Shown here in pieces: positions 1 through 9,472 of a stretch of 64,000 nt of DNA. Made by a program: the position numbers and the translations under genes. The notes below the pieces were generated by a model. The model was given only the letters and a program-made list of their open reading frames with translations, had not been told where the DNA came from and did no database searches. This DNA comes from Pseudomonas maumuensis (GTDB lineage: Bacteria; Pseudomonadota; Gammaproteobacteria; Pseudomonadales; Pseudomonadaceae), in contig NZ_CP077077.1 of assembly GCF_019139675.1 (NCBI RefSeq), positions 1,426,001 through 1,490,000 on the forward strand. Direction: 5' to 3'. The stretch's first letter is position 1, and each line of letters starts with the position of its first letter.

Positions 1-123
1 GTGGGGCGTGCGCACCTGGCTGACCCGCACTGGCCGTATGCCGCTGCCAAGGCCCTGGGCGTGGACAAGGCATCGTGGACCTTGCCAGCACCTTATGCGC
101 ACTGGCTCGAGCGTTATCGCTGA
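1..123 (+). CDS. xenA: NADH:flavin oxidoreductase, old yellow enzyme family (XenA-type xenobiotic reductase), C-terminal end only
   Basis: The window opens inside this gene. The 40 visible residues begin VGRAHLADPHW and end in PYAHWLERYR. The VGR(A/P) stretch is the end of the TIM barrel of old-yellow-enzyme proteins, where the Arg contacts the FMN phosphate. The Trp-rich tail is characteristic of the YqjM/XenA subgroup, in which the C-terminus of one subunit reaches the active site of its partner. Known members reduce activated alkenes, nitro esters and similar compounds with NAD(P)H. The gene converges on the hydroxyproline operon with a 31-bp gap. The XenA assignment rests on the tail only. 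Confidence 0.7.
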   Translation: MGRAHLADPHWPYAAAKALGVDKASWTLPAPYAHWLERYR

Positions 124-154
124 GTGAGGCAGGGGCCGCCACGCGGCCCCCGTT

Positions 155-1399
155 TCAAAAGCGGCTCAATCGATAGGCGCTGATTTGCGGGCAGTCTTCG
201 CCATTTACCAACCGCCCCATCCATTCCGCCGTCACCGCCGCCTGGGTCAGCCCCAAATGCTGGTGCCCGAACGCCAGCAACACCTTGCCATCGGCCACCC
301 GATCGATCACCGGCAGTGAATCCGGCAACGAAGGCCGGAACCCCATCCACGGCGTTGCCCCCTCGGCATCCAGTTCGCGCCGGAACAAACCCTTGCTCAA
401 CCTGTGCAGTTGCCACGCCCGCTGCATGCTCGGCGGCGCCTCGAGCCCGGCGAACTCCACCGTGCCGGCCAGGCGCAGGCCGTCGGCCATGGGCGTCATG
501 ATGAACTTGCGCTCCAGCGAGGTGACGGCAAACGGCAGGCGCTGCTGCTCCGCCGGCAGCATCAGGTGGTAGCCGCGCTCGGTATCCAGGGGCACCCGCC
601 GGCCGGTCAGGGTGGCGGTGAGCTTGGCCGAGTGGGCACCGGTGCTGATCAACACCTGGCTGGCCTCGACGGGGCCCTGGTCGCTGGCAAGGCTGACGCC
701 CTGACCATGCACCCGGCCGCCACTGACCTCGGCGCGCAGAAAGCGTACGCCGCTGACCCTTGCGGCGCTGAACAGTTCGCAGACCACTTGATAAGGGTCG
801 AGGAAGTGACCGGTACGCGGGAAGAACAAACCACCCAGGATCGACGGGCTCAACTGCGGCGCAGCTTCGCTCACCGTCTCTGCCGACCACAGGTCCACGG
901 GGACGCCCTGTGCCTGCATGCGGGCGCGCAGCGCCGCGAGGGCCTGGCGCGATTCATGGCGTTCGAACACCAGCAGCGACCCGTCTTCCTTGAGCAAGGG
1001 GCTGCGGTCGATGGATGCGAGCAGCCGTTGCCAGGCGCCAAGGCTGTTTTCATTCAACGCCCGAATGCCCGCCACGCTGCGCTGGAACGGCGCCGGGCGC
1101 AGGTTCAGCAGCAGCCGGGCGAACCAGGGCAGGGCGCGCGGCAGGTACTTCCAGTCCAGGCGCAGCGGGCCCATCGGGTCCAGCAGCATGGCTGGCAGGC
1201 GCTTGAGGATCGACAGGTCGGCGATGGGAAACACCTGCTCGGTGGCCAGGTGCCCGGCGTTGCCATACGAAGCGCCGTGGCCCGGTGCCTGGCGATCGAT
1301 CAGCAGCACCCGTCGGCCCTGGCGTGCCAGCTGCAGGGCGCAGGCGACGCCGACAATGCCGGCGCCGACCACGGCGATGTCCGTGTCAGTGGCGGTCAT
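155..1399 (-). CDS. FAD-dependent D-hydroxyproline dehydrogenase (D-amino-acid dehydrogenase family)
   Basis: A 414-residue DAO/DadA-fold oxidoreductase. The N-terminal Rossmann motif VVGAGIVGVACALQLA (about residues 10-25) is followed by an acidic strand end, LLIDR. The C-terminal part carries the conserved FAD-binding GFRPSLPDSLPVI and GHQHLGLTQ segments (about 350-390). It is the last gene of the hydroxyproline operon, 3 bp after the semialdehyde dehydrogenase. By context it oxidises cis-4-hydroxy-D-proline to 1-pyrroline-4-hydroxy-2-carboxylate, passing electrons to the respiratory chain or oxygen. P. putida uses one flavoprotein here, whereas P. aeruginosa uses a multi-subunit enzyme. 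The family is certain; the substrate comes from the neighbours. Confidence 0.85.
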   Translation of the reverse strand: MTATDTDIAVVGAGIVGVACALQLARQGRRVLLIDRQAPGHGASYGNAGHLATEQVFPIADLSILKRLPAMLLDPMGPLRLDWKYLPRALPWFARLLLNLRPAPFQRSVAGIRALNENSLGAWQRLLASIDRSPLLKEDGSLLVFERHESRQALAALRARMQAQGVPVDLWSAETVSEAAPQLSPSILGGLFFPRTGHFLDPYQVVCELFSAARVSGVRFLRAEVSGGRVHGQGVSLASDQGPVEASQVLISTGAHSAKLTATLTGRRVPLDTERGYHLMLPAEQQRLPFAVTSLERKFIMTPMADGLRLAGTVEFAGLEAPPSMQRAWQLHRLSKGLFRRELDAEGATPWMGFRPSLPDSLPVIDRVADGKVLLAFGHQHLGLTQAAVTAEWMGRLVNGEDCPQISAYRLSRF

Positions 1400-1402
1400 G
1401 GT

Positions 1403-2980
1403 TCAGGCTTCCCGCTGGCCATCGAGCCGCCGCCGCAGGTGCAGCGGATTGGCCTGCTGCAATGCACCGGGCAGCAGGGCGTCGGGGAAGTCCTGGTAGC
1501 ACACCGGGCGCAGGAAGCGCAGGATCGCCGCAGTGCCCACCGAGGTACTGCGGGCGTCCGAGGTGGCCGGGAACGGGCCGCCATGGACCATGGCGTCGCT
1601 GACCTCGACCCCGGTCGGCCAGCCATTGACCAGGATCCGCCCGGCCTTGCGTTCGAGGGTCGGCAGCAGGCGGCGGGCGCTGTGCAGATCGGCCTCGTCC
1701 AGGTGCAGGGTGGCGGTCAGTTGGCCTTCCAGATGCTCGGCCACCTGACGGATTTGTTCATCGTTGTCGCATGCCACCACCAGTGAGGTAGCGCCGAACA
1801 CTTCGGCTTGCAGCGTAGGGTCGGCAAGAAACGCCTGCGCGGTGGTGACGAACAACTGAGCCTGGCACTGGTTCGACCCCTGTGCCGGCAGACCGCTCGC
1901 CGCGCACCGGGCGTTTTGGTTTTCGCTCAGTGCTGCTACGCCGCTGACGTAGGCACTGGCGATACCTGGGGTGAGCATGGTCTGCGCCGTGGCTTGTCGA
2001 ACATGGGCGCTGGCGGCAACCAGGAAGTCTTCGAGGGCCAGGCTCTGCCGGGCGATCACCAGACCCGGATTGGTGCAGAACTGGCCGGCGCCCTGGGTCA
2101 GCGACGTGACGAAGCCTTGCGCCAGGGTTTCACTGCGCGAATGCAGGGCGGCATCGAACAGGAACACCGGATTGATCGAGCTCATCTCGGCATAGACCGG
2201 GATCGGCTCTGGGCGAGTCTGTGCGGCCTGGCATAGAGCGAGGCCGCCGGTGCGCGAACCGGTGAAGCCGACCGCCTTGATACGTGGATCAGTGACCAGG
2301 CCGATGCCCACTTCACGGCCCGCGCCGTACAACAGGGAAAACACGCCTTCGGGCAGTTCGCACTGCGCGACCGCCCGGGCCACCGCCTGGCCGACCAGCT
2401 CGCTGGTGCCGGGGTGGGCGCCGTGGGCCTTGACCACCACCGGGCAGCCCGCGGCCAGTGCCGAGGCGGTGTCGCCGCCGGCCACCGAGAAGGCCAGCGG
2501 GAAGTTGCTGGCGCCAAACACCGCCACCGGGCCCAGGGCCACCTGGCGTTGGCGCAGGTCCGGGCGGGCCAGCGGCTGGCGCTCGGGCAGGGCATTGTCC
2601 ACGCGCACATCCAGCCACTCACCGGCGCGTACCACCCGGGCGAAGGTGCGCAGCTGGGCGCAGGTGCGGCCACGCTCACCCAGCAGGCGGGCCTTGGGCA
2701 GGCCGGTTTCGGCGTGGGCGCGGTCGATCAGCGCATCGCCCAGTGCTTCGATCTGATCGGCGATGGTTTCGAGAAAACCGGCGCGTTGTTCGAGGGGCGT
2801 TGCGCGGTAGGTATCGAATGCCGCCCACGCCAGGGCGCAGGCCTGAGCCACCTGTTCGCCGCTGGCGCCGGCGTAGGGTGGGTCGAGCTTAGTGTTGGTG
2901 GCCGGGTCGATGGCGTGGATCGCATCGCGGTTGCCGGGCACGGCACGCTGGCCGATCAGCAGGTTGCCTGTCAGGGTCAT
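1403..2980 (-). CDS. 2-oxoglutarate semialdehyde dehydrogenase (NADP-type aldehyde dehydrogenase)
   Basis: A 525-residue aldehyde dehydrogenase. The start is the ATG at 2980 ([11 protein letters not shown]), preceded by GGACG; the longer open frame upstream runs through a REP repeat and is not coding. Visible motifs are [20 protein letters not shown] (substrate/cofactor channel), GFTGSRTGG, the general-base segment [10 protein letters not shown] and the nucleophile segment [11 protein letters not shown] with the catalytic Cys. These are hallmarks of the alpha-ketoglutaric semialdehyde dehydrogenase subfamily. It would oxidise the product of the DapA-family deaminase to 2-oxoglutarate, which ends the hydroxyproline pathway in the TCA cycle. 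It is separated from the upstream gene by 145 bp holding a REP pair. Confidence 0.88.
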   Translation of the reverse strand: MTLTGNLLIGQRAVPGNRDAIHAIDPATNTKLDPPYAGASGEQVAQACALAWAAFDTYRATPLEQRAGFLETIADQIEALGDALIDRAHAETGLPKARLLGERGRTCAQLRTFARVVRAGEWLDVRVDNALPERQPLARPDLRQRQVALGPVAVFGASNFPLAFSVAGGDTASALAAGCPVVVKAHGAHPGTSELVGQAVARAVAQCELPEGVFSLLYGAGREVGIGLVTDPRIKAVGFTGSRTGGLALCQAAQTRPEPIPVYAEMSSINPVFLFDAALHSRSETLAQGFVTSLTQGAGQFCTNPGLVIARQSLALEDFLVAASAHVRQATAQTMLTPGIASAYVSGVAALSENQNARCAASGLPAQGSNQCQAQLFVTTAQAFLADPTLQAEVFGATSLVVACDNDEQIRQVAEHLEGQLTATLHLDEADLHSARRLLPTLERKAGRILVNGWPTGVEVSDAMVHGGPFPATSDARSTSVGTAAILRFLRPVCYQDFPDALLPGALQQANPLHLRRRLDGQREA

Positions 2981-3024
2981 GGGGCGTCCTTTGGGATTGA
3001 ATTCGGGAGAAAGCGGGCCGCTGT

Positions 3025-3106
3025 GCGGCCCATCGCCGGCAAGCCGGCTCCCACAGGTACTGCGCAAGGCTTGAAACTTGTGGGCGCTGGCTTGCTGGCG
3101 ATGGGG
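3025..3106. repeat. REP pair between two genes of the hydroxyproline operon
   Basis: A forward copy of the REP core (CATCGCCGGCAAGCCGGCTC at about 3031) faces a degenerate inverted copy (GTGGGCGCTGGCTTGCTGGC, about 3080-3099). The pair fills most of the gap between the deaminase and the semialdehyde dehydrogenase, inside an otherwise tight operon. It could form a stem in the mRNA and uncouple expression of the two halves. Confidence 0.8.
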
Positions 3107-3125
3107 GGTGAAGCAGCTCCTGGAA

Positions 3126-4073
3126 TCAGGCCTGGTTCTGTTCGGCCGACCAGCTGGCGTACCAGCTGCGGAACAGCGCGTACTGCTGCTCGGCATAGTT
3201 GCGCTGGGCGTCGCTGAGGGCATCGGTTTCGTTGAAGTGCAGGCGGTACTCGGTGTCGCCGTTGAGCACCATCAGGTGCTTGTAGTACAGCACCAGGTCG
3301 CAGCCTTCATCGAACGACGACAGTACCGCCAGCGCTGCTTCCAGCTCACGTGCCTGACGCCGGGCCTTGGCATCGCCCTTGGCGGCGCGCTTGCTCAGGC
3401 TGACCAGTTGCAAGACTTCGCGGGGCAGGGCGTTGCCGATGCCGGTGATGGCGCCGGTGGCGTTGCAGTTGACGAAGCCATGCACCACTTGCGTGTCGAC
3501 GCCGACCATCAGGGTCACGGCGTCGTCCTGGGAGGTGATGTGCTCGGCGGCGTAGCGCAGGTCGGCGCCGCCGCCGAACTCCTTGAAGCCGATCAGGTTC
3601 GGGTACTCGCGGCGTAGTTCGAAGAACAGGTCGGCGCGGGTGGCGAAGCCGTAGTAGGGGCTGTTGTAGATCACCGCCGGCAGCTTCGGCGCGGCGGCGA
3701 GGATCGCCGAGAAGTGGTGCTTCTGGGCGATCAGCGAGGCGCCACGGGACAGCACGCGGGGGATGACCATCAGGCCGGCGGCACCGACCTTGGCGGCGTG
3801 GGCGGCATGGGATACGGCTTCGCGGGTGTTCACCGCGCCGGTGCCGACGATGGTCGGGATGCCGGCGGCCACCAGGCGCGCCACGCCTTCCTGGCGTTCG
3901 GCCTCGGTCAGCAGCGGCCAGTCGCCCATCGAGCCGCAGTACACCACCGCGCTCATGCCGGCCTCGATCAGTTCGCGGCCCTTGCGCACCAGGGCGTCGA
4001 AGTCCGGCTTGCGCTCGGCGGTGCAGGGAGTCATCAGGGCGGGCATGGTGCCGGTGAAGATGTTGTCGGTCAT
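3126..4073 (-). CDS. lhpC: 1-pyrroline-4-hydroxy-2-carboxylate deaminase (DapA/DHDPS family)
   Basis: A 315-residue TIM-barrel protein of the dihydrodipicolinate synthase family. The start is the ATG at 4073, eight bases after AGGAG; a GTG nine bases further out overlaps that ribosome site and is rejected. Family residues are visible: CGSMGD (about 46-51, the GTTGE-equivalent loop), Tyr136 in VIYNSPYYG and the Schiff-base Lys164 in GFKEFGG. In the hydroxyproline pathway this branch of the family deaminates and dehydrates the cyclic imine to 2-oxoglutarate semialdehyde. It sits between the epimerase and the dehydrogenase, which fixes its role. Confidence 0.9.
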   Translation of the reverse strand: MTDNIFTGTMPALMTPCTAERKPDFDALVRKGRELIEAGMSAVVYCGSMGDWPLLTEAERQEGVARLVAAGIPTIVGTGAVNTREAVSHAAHAAKVGAAGLMVIPRVLSRGASLIAQKHHFSAILAAAPKLPAVIYNSPYYGFATRADLFFELRREYPNLIGFKEFGGGADLRYAAEHITSQDDAVTLMVGVDTQVVHGFVNCNATGAITGIGNALPREVLQLVSLSKRAAKGDAKARRQARELEAALAVLSSFDEGCDLVLYYKHLMVLNGDTEYRLHFNETDALSDAQRNYAEQQYALFRSWYASWSAEQNQA

Positions 4074-4114
4074 TGTTGTCACTCCTGGCGGTATTCAGTG
4101 GGAAATCAACGGGG

Positions 4115-5041
4115 TCAGATGCCCCAGGCGAACGGATCCTGTTCGTCGATCAGCAGGATGCTGTCGGCGGTCATGTGGGCGCGGCCGGTGATGAACGGGC
4201 GAATGCGCTCGCCGTCGCGTTCGTAGCGGCCCTGGAAGCGGCTGCCGGTGATGCTGGCCTGGACCCAGGTCTGGCCTTCGGCGAGCTTGCCGTCGGCGGC
4301 CAGGCACGCCAGCTTGGCGCTGGTGCCGGTGCCGCAGGGCGAGCGGTCGTAGGCCTTGCCGGGGCACATGACGAAGTTGCGGCTGTCGGCGTTGGCGTCG
4401 TCGGCGAACAGCTCGACATGGTCGATCGGGGCGCCGTCCTCGCCGCTGATGCCTTGTGCTTCGAGGGCCTTGAGCAGGGCCCAGGTGTAGTCGGTGAGGG
4501 CTTCGCGGTTGTCCAGCTCGATACGCTGGCCGTGGTCGGAGACCAGGAAGAACCAGTTGCCGCCCCAAGCTATGTCGCCGCACACCTGGCCATGCCCTGG
4601 CACTTGCACCGCCACCTGACGGCGGTAGCGGTAGGACGGCACGTTGCCGACAGTGACTGAGCCGTCGTCATGCAAGGTGGCGCTGACCTGGCCGACCGGT
4701 GTGTCGATCCTGTGCATGCCCGGTCCGATCAGGCCAAGGTGGCGCAGCGAGGCGACCAGGCCGATGGTGCCGTGACCGCACATGTTCAGGTAGCCGGCGT
4801 TGTTGAAGAAGATCACCCCGCAGGTCGCATCCGCAGACACCGGGGGGCAGTACAGCGCGCCCACCAGGACATCGCTACCGCGCGGCTCCAGCAGGCAGGC
4901 GCGGCGCCAGTGGTCGTGCAGTTCGCGCAGTTCGTCGCGCTGCTCGGCCATGCTGCGGCCATGTAGCTGTGGGAAACCTTTCATCACCAGGCGGGTCGGT
5001 TCGCCGCCGGTGTGGGAGTCGATCACATGAACGTGTTTCAT
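4115..5041 (-). CDS. lhpA: 4-hydroxyproline 2-epimerase (proline racemase family)
   Basis: A 308-residue, cofactor-free epimerase. It interconverts trans-4-hydroxy-L-proline and cis-4-hydroxy-D-proline, the first step of the pathway. The two catalytic cysteines are in MCGHGTIG (Cys88, with His90) and [10 protein letters not shown] (Cys about 235); the presence of both Cys separates true epimerases from the Thr-containing dehydratases of the same fold. The start is the ATG at 5041 ([15 protein letters not shown]), with GGA upstream; another ATG four codons earlier lacks a ribosome site. It follows the permease after a 23-bp gap. Confidence 0.93.
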   Translation of the reverse strand: MKHVHVIDSHTGGEPTRLVMKGFPQLHGRSMAEQRDELRELHDHWRRACLLEPRGSDVLVGALYCPPVSADATCGVIFFNNAGYLNMCGHGTIGLVASLRHLGLIGPGMHRIDTPVGQVSATLHDDGSVTVGNVPSYRYRRQVAVQVPGHGQVCGDIAWGGNWFFLVSDHGQRIELDNREALTDYTWALLKALEAQGISGEDGAPIDHVELFADDANADSRNFVMCPGKAYDRSPCGTGTSAKLACLAADGKLAEGQTWVQASITGSRFQGRYERDGERIRPFITGRAHMTADSILLIDEQDPFAWGI

Positions 5042-5064
5042 CGGCGTGTCCATTGGGTAGTGGG

Positions 5065-6681
5065 TCAAGAGGCGACGGCGGCGGGGTGTTGGGCGGCATG
5101 GGCCTCGCTGGCGGCTTCGCTTTCGTCGTCGCCATCGAGGCGCACCAGCCGCGCCGGCACACCGGTGGCGGCGCCCCAGTAGTAGATGCCCAGGGCACTG
5201 GCAGCCACGACCACGGTATCCAGCGGGTGGCCGATCACGCCCAGGCCACCGAAGCTGCCCAGCCAGGAGAGGAAAATGGTCACGGCGTAGAAGCCGATCA
5301 GCCAGGCCGACGAGCGCACCTGCTGGCCCAGCGACAGGTGTTCGGTAGGCACGAAGCGCCGGCACAGCAGGTACAGCACGAACATCACGATCTGCAGCGC
5401 CAGCAGCCAGGACACGGTGTTCCAGCCCGACCAGTAGACGATCAGCGCGGCGATGATGAACGACAGCGGGCCGAGCACGGCCATGCCCTTGACCTGGAAC
5501 GGCCGGGCCATGTCCGGGGCGCTGCGGCGCAGGGCGGCCACGGACACCGGGGCCACGGCGTAGCTCAGCACCAGGGCGGCGGAGACCACGTTGATCAGCG
5601 CTTCCCACGACGGGAACGGCAGGGTCCAGAACACCGCCAGGGCGAAGGTCAGCCACAACGCCGGGCGCGGGATGCCGGACTGCTCGTCGATGCGGGTGAA
5701 GTACTTGAAGAAGGTGCCGGTCTGCGCCCAGCCGTAGATCACTCGCGGGGTGGCGTTCATGTAGATGTTGCCGCAGCCGCTGGGCGAGATCACCGCGTCG
5801 GCCACCACCAGGTAGGCCAGCCAGCCGACCCCCAGGGCCAGGGCGATGTCACGGTAGGGCAGGGCCAGTTCCTTGGTCACCCCGGCCCAGCCGTTGGCAA
5901 TCATCTCGGTCGGCACGCTGCCGAGGAACGCCAGTTGCAGCAGGGCATAGATCGCGGTGGACAGCAGCACCGAGAGAATCAGCGCGATGGGGATGGTGCG
6001 CTGCGGGTTCTTCACCTCGCTGGCCACCGAGATGATCGGGGTCAGGCCCAGGTAGGCGAAGATGATGCCGCCGGCCGACACCGCCATCTCCACGCCGGAT
6101 AGGCCGAACGGGGCGAAGCCCTGGACTTCGAAGTTCTCCGGTTTGAAGAAGGTGAACAGCACGCCGATCACCAGCAGCGGCACGATGAACTTGAACACGC
6201 TGACCAGGTTGTTGGCCTTGGCGAAGGTCTTCACGCTGCGGTAGTTGAGCACGAAGAACAGCCCCAGCAGGGCGAACTGCACCAGCCAGCCGAGCACCGT
6301 CGGGTCGCTGGAGCCGCTCTTGGTCAGCGCCGGGAACCAGGCCGCGGCGTACTGGCGCGAGGCGACCACCTCGATGGCGATCAGGCTGGAGAAGGCGATC
6401 AGGGTGATGAAACCCATCAGGTAGCCGAGCAGCGGGCCGTGGGAGTACACCGGGTAGCGCACCACGCCGCCGGCCCGTGGCAGGGCGGCGCCGAGCTCGC
6501 AGTAGACGATGCCCAGTAGCAGCACGGCGAAACCGCCGAGGAACCAGGAGAGGATGCCGGCCGGCCCGGCGATGGCCGAGACGTGGCTGGCGGCGAACAG
6601 CCAGCCCGAGCCGAAGATGGCACCGAGGCCGATGAAGGTGAGGTCCAGCAGTGACAGCTGTTTCTTGAATTTGCCTGACAT
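5065..6681 (-). CDS. Hydroxyproline permease (APC superfamily amino acid transporter)
   Basis: A 538-residue polytopic membrane protein, about 12 hydrophobic segments, opening [20 protein letters not shown]. The [12 protein letters not shown] motif in TM1 is the substrate-binding unwound helix typical of APC transporters. It is the first gene of the operon and would import hydroxyproline with protons. The start is the ATG at 6681 with AAGG seven bases upstream. The substrate is inferred from the operon, not from the sequence. Confidence 0.85.
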   Translation of the reverse strand: MSGKFKKQLSLLDLTFIGLGAIFGSGWLFAASHVSAIAGPAGILSWFLGGFAVLLLGIVYCELGAALPRAGGVVRYPVYSHGPLLGYLMGFITLIAFSSLIAIEVVASRQYAAAWFPALTKSGSSDPTVLGWLVQFALLGLFFVLNYRSVKTFAKANNLVSVFKFIVPLLVIGVLFTFFKPENFEVQGFAPFGLSGVEMAVSAGGIIFAYLGLTPIISVASEVKNPQRTIPIALILSVLLSTAIYALLQLAFLGSVPTEMIANGWAGVTKELALPYRDIALALGVGWLAYLVVADAVISPSGCGNIYMNATPRVIYGWAQTGTFFKYFTRIDEQSGIPRPALWLTFALAVFWTLPFPSWEALINVVSAALVLSYAVAPVSVAALRRSAPDMARPFQVKGMAVLGPLSFIIAALIVYWSGWNTVSWLLALQIVMFVLYLLCRRFVPTEHLSLGQQVRSSAWLIGFYAVTIFLSWLGSFGGLGVIGHPLDTVVVAASALGIYYWGAATGVPARLVRLDGDDESEAASEAHAAQHPAAVAS

Positions 6682-6690
6682 GGGTGCGCC

Positions 6691-6758
6691 TTCTTGTAGG
6701 TTTTGGATAGGCAGGTCTGATGTCACGATGCAGCGGCATGCGCCGCGTTCTTGTAGGT
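6691..6758. promoter_or_regulatory. Direct repeat TTCTTGTAGGT, candidate AraC-type (LhpR) half-sites
   Basis: The 11-mer TTCTTGTAGGT occurs at 6691-6701 and again at 6748-6758, in the same orientation, between the permease start and the divergent AraC-type regulator. Read on the minus strand the flanks also match (CCTACAAGAAGGCG against CCTACAAGAACGCG). The inner copy lies over the permease ribosome site. Paired direct repeats are what AraC-family activators bind, but no binding data exist here. Confidence 0.4.
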
Positions 6759-6925
6759 CATGGGGCGGCTTGCGTGGGGCATAGAGTGGACCGATCGGGG
6801 GCTCGGTTCTTGATGGTTTTCTGCAAGGTGGGTGACGAAATCGGCATAGTCGGGAGCAAATGCTGGCGCCCGATGGGGACTGCTGACTAGGCTTGCAGGG
6901 CGCCAGAACCACTAGAGATGACCGC

Positions 6926-7705
6926 ATGTCCGAGCAACCGTTGACTGCGCTGTACCAGCACCTCGACCAGCACCGCCCCGAATCCCTCGAAGCCTTGCTC
7001 ACCGGCGTGGTCTGGCTGCTACCGATGCTCGACGTCATCGCCAATGCGGCGATCTTCATCAAGGACGACCAGGCCCGCTATGTGCTGGCCAACCGCACGC
7101 TGGTCCAGCGCTGCGGTTTGAAGCACCTGCAACCGCTGCTGGGCAAGACCAGCGCCGAGGTATTCCCGGCGCGCCTGGGCCCCGGCTACACCGAGCAGGA
7201 TCGCCGGGTGCTGGAGCAGGGCCAGGTGCTGGAGGACCAGCTTGAACTGCACCTGTACGGCAGCCGCGAGCCGGGCTGGTGCCTGACCCACAAACGTCCG
7301 CTGTACGATGCGGCGGGGGCGATCATCGGCCTGGTGGGCATTTCGGTTGACCTTCAGTCAGCCGCCGACACCCACCCCGCCTACCAGCGCCTGGCCGCCG
7401 TGGACGCGTTTATCCGCGCGCATTTCCACCAGCCGATCAGCATGGGCGAGCTGACCCGCATAGCCGGCATCTCGGTGGCGCAGCTGGAGCGCTACTGCAA
7501 GCGGGTGTTTCACCTCACACCCCGGCAGATGATCCACAAGGCCCGTCTGGAACATGCGCACCACCTGCTGCACAGCGACCTGCCGATCATCGAGGTGGCG
7601 CTGCGCTGCGGCTACACCGACCACAGCGCCTTCAGCCGGCAGTTCAGGCAACTGACCGGGTTTACCCCGCGCCAGTACCGCCAGGCCACGGCTCAGGAAG
7701 CTTGA
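6926..7705 (+). CDS. lhpR: AraC-family regulator of hydroxyproline catabolism
   Basis: A 259-residue protein. The N-terminal half resembles a PAS-like sensor (ANAAIFIKDDQARYVLANRT, VGISVDLQS). The C-terminal 100 residues are an AraC double helix-turn-helix: a first HTH around SMGELTRIAGISVAQLERYC and a second ending in GYTDHSAFSRQFRQLTGFTP. The start is the ATG at 6926 (MSEQPLTAL); a TTG 33 bases earlier is less likely. It is divergent from the permease and is probably the activator that responds to hydroxyproline. Its last 13 bases overlap the convergent LysR gene. Confidence 0.87.
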   Translation: MSEQPLTALYQHLDQHRPESLEALLTGVVWLLPMLDVIANAAIFIKDDQARYVLANRTLVQRCGLKHLQPLLGKTSAEVFPARLGPGYTEQDRRVLEQGQVLEDQLELHLYGSREPGWCLTHKRPLYDAAGAIIGLVGISVDLQSAADTHPAYQRLAAVDAFIRAHFHQPISMGELTRIAGISVAQLERYCKRVFHLTPRQMIHKARLEHAHHLLHSDLPIIEVALRCGYTDHSAFSRQFRQLTGFTPRQYRQATAQEA

Positions 7706-8580
7706 AACAGGGCGCGGGCCTCGTCGAAACACTGTTCGGCGATGGCCGAGCGTGGCTCGCTGCGGCGCAACAGCAGGCCGACCGGGCTGTGGATGCTCGC
7801 CTCCTGCACCGGGATGATGCGCATGTGCTGGCTGAGGTCTTCCAGGCCGCAGTCCAGTGGCATGATCGCGCAGCACACGCCGGTGTTGATCGCCTGGATC
7901 AGCTGGAAGGTCGAGTCGCTCTCGAGCACGGCGTTGGGCGTGAGGCCGCGGCTGCGGAAGCTCAGGTCGAGTGATTGGCGGTAGTGCATGCCTTTGCTCA
8001 GCAGGCCCAGTGGCAGCTCGCCCAGCTCTTCCCAGTGCAGGCTGTCGACCTCGAACTGGAAGTGCCGGGTGTCGTGCAGCAGGCCCATGGTGGTGATGCT
8101 CAGCTCGATCACTTCGAAGAAGCTGGTGTTGACCTGGTCGAGGTAGCAGATGCCCAGGTCGAGCTGGTTGCGGCTCAGGCCGTCGATCACCTGCTCTGAG
8201 CTCAGCGACGAAAGCTGGAAATGCAGCTCGGGGTACTTCGCGCGCAACGGCATCAGCAGTTGCATGGGGTTGAAGCTGGCCAGCGGCACGGTGCCCAGGC
8301 GCAGGCTGCCGACCACCTGGCCCCGGCAGCTGGCGGCCTCGGCCTGCAGGCCGTCGTGGGCGGCGAGCAGGGTGCGGGCCCAGGCCAGGATGCGTTCGCC
8401 GGCTTCGGTGAAGCCTTCGAAGCGCTGGCCGCGCTTGACCAGCACCAGGTCGAGTTCGTCTTCGAGGTTGCGCAGGCGCATGGACAGGGTCGGCTGGGTG
8501 ATGTGGCACAGCGCCGCCGCCTGGCCGAAGTGGCGGGTCTGGTCGAGGGCGATGAGGAACTTGAGCTGTTTGATGTCCAT
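7693..8580 (-). CDS. LysR-family transcriptional regulator, probable controller of the molybdenum island
   Basis: A 295-residue LysR-type regulator. The HTH is at the N-terminus (MDIKQLKFLIALDQTRHFGQ, then LCHITQPTLSMRLRNLEDEL), followed by a periplasmic-binding-protein-like effector domain. The ATG at 8580 is used; the open frame extends 13 codons further without a better start. It is divergent from moaB, and the gap holds a classical GAT-N11-ATC LysR box that recurs upstream of the YdeP-type gene at 11653. This is why I assign it to the island rather than to the hydroxyproline genes. The effector is unknown. Confidence 0.85.
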   Translation of the reverse strand: MDIKQLKFLIALDQTRHFGQAAALCHITQPTLSMRLRNLEDELDLVLVKRGQRFEGFTEAGERILAWARTLLAAHDGLQAEAASCRGQVVGSLRLGTVPLASFNPMQLLMPLRAKYPELHFQLSSLSSEQVIDGLSRNQLDLGICYLDQVNTSFFEVIELSITTMGLLHDTRHFQFEVDSLHWEELGELPLGLLSKGMHYRQSLDLSFRSRGLTPNAVLESDSTFQLIQAINTGVCCAIMPLDCGLEDLSQHMRIIPVQEASIHSPVGLLLRRSEPRSAIAEQCFDEARALFQAS

Positions 8581-8674
8581 GGTGCGGCCTGGGTTGCGGG
8601 GTGGGTAGACCTTAACCAAGAGTGAAGCACCTGGCTAATCATTGCTGACAAATTCGCTGGCCCGTGGCGGGCAG

Positions 8675-8720
8675 GCGATAGAAACCGTCGATCACCCGGT
8701 ACGCGCTATCGATTGGACGC
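8675..8720 (+). promoter_or_regulatory. LysR-type operator and promoter upstream of moaB
   Basis: GAT (8677-8679), eleven bases, then ATC (8691-8693) gives the T-N11-A LysR box. CGATTGGACGC follows at 8710-8720 and contains a -35-like TTGGAC, with a -10-like TCTAAC 16 bases after it. The same arrangement, with identical spacing, stands before the molybdoenzyme gene. Confidence 0.65.
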
Positions 8721-8772
8721 TACCGGGGCTTCTCTCTAACGTGGCCGCCAAGCCAATCCTGGAGCAAAGGCC

Positions 8773-9312
8773 ATGAGCGTGAAACCGGACGCGGTGTTCG
8801 TACCGCTGAACATCGCGGTGCTGACCGTCAGCGACACCCGCACCTTCGAGACCGACACTTCCGGCGAGCTGCTGGCCAGCCGCGCGGTCGGCGTGGGCCA
8901 CCGCCTGGTGGCGCGCGAGCTGCTCAAGGACGATCTGTACAAGATCCGCGCCCAGGTCGCCACCTGGATCGCAGACGAACAGGTGCAGGTGGTGCTGATC
9001 ACCGGTGGCACCGGTTTCACTGGTCGCGACAGTACGCCGGAAGCGGTGGACTGCCTGCTGGACAAGCGCATCGACGGCTTCGGTGAATTGTTCCGCGCCT
9101 TGTCGATTCTCGATATCGGTACCTCGACCGTGCAGAGCCGGGCCCTGGCCGGCATGGCCAACGGCACCCTGGTGTGCTGCCTGCCGGGCTCGACCGGCGC
9201 CTGCCGCACGGCATGGGAGGGGATCCTGGCCGAGCAGCTGGATGCGCGGCACCGGCCGTGCAACTTCGTCCCGCACCTGAAGCCGATCGGGGCCTGCGAA
9301 AGCCGCGGTTGA
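8773..9312 (+). CDS. moaB: Molybdenum cofactor biosynthesis protein B (MoaB)
   Basis: A 179-residue MoaB/MogA-fold protein. The signature VVLITGGTGFTGRDSTPEAV (about residues 75-95) and the SRALAGMANGTLVCCLPGSTGA segment (about 122-143) are the molybdopterin-binding loops. MoaB/Mog proteins adenylate molybdopterin before molybdate insertion. The ATG follows GGAG and lies 53 bp after the LysR-type promoter element. Having moaB next to moaA and a molybdoenzyme suggests a local supply of cofactor. Confidence 0.92.
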   Translation: MSVKPDAVFVPLNIAVLTVSDTRTFETDTSGELLASRAVGVGHRLVARELLKDDLYKIRAQVATWIADEQVQVVLITGGTGFTGRDSTPEAVDCLLDKRIDGFGELFRALSILDIGTSTVQSRALAGMANGTLVCCLPGSTGACRTAWEGILAEQLDARHRPCNFVPHLKPIGACESRG

Positions 9313-9374
9313 TCCGACTCTATCGCGGAGCAAGTTCGTTCCCACGCATTACCTCAACACAGTTGTAGCCGGTA

Positions 9375-9450
9375 CGGCCCTATCGCCGGCAAGCCGGCTC
9401 CCACAGGGGGGGCACTCTGCCTTGTGGGAGCCGGCTTGCCGGCGATAGGG
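9375..9450. repeat. REP pair, convergent genes moaB / bestrophin
   Basis: Two near-perfect inverted copies, TATCGCCGGCAAGCCGGCTC and its complement GAGCCGGCTTGCCGGCGATA, are separated by about 14 bp. They lie between two convergent genes, where such a stem commonly serves as an mRNA 3' end. A weaker relic (TATCGCGGAGCAAGTTCGTT) lies at about 9321-9340. Confidence 0.85.
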
Positions 9451-9472
9451 CTGCGCAGCAGCCCCGGCAATG

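Noticed and set aside
404..1786. Long plus-strand open frame of 460 codons opposite the hydroxyproline genes
   Set aside because: It is the complement of two well-supported dehydrogenase genes in a GC-rich genome. Its product is rich in Arg, Gln and Gly, has no domain and has no ribosome site.
4073..4082. GTG start nine bases upstream of the LhpC-type deaminase ATG
   Set aside because: The GTG overlaps the AGGAG that serves the ATG at 4073, and the extra residues are not typical of the family.
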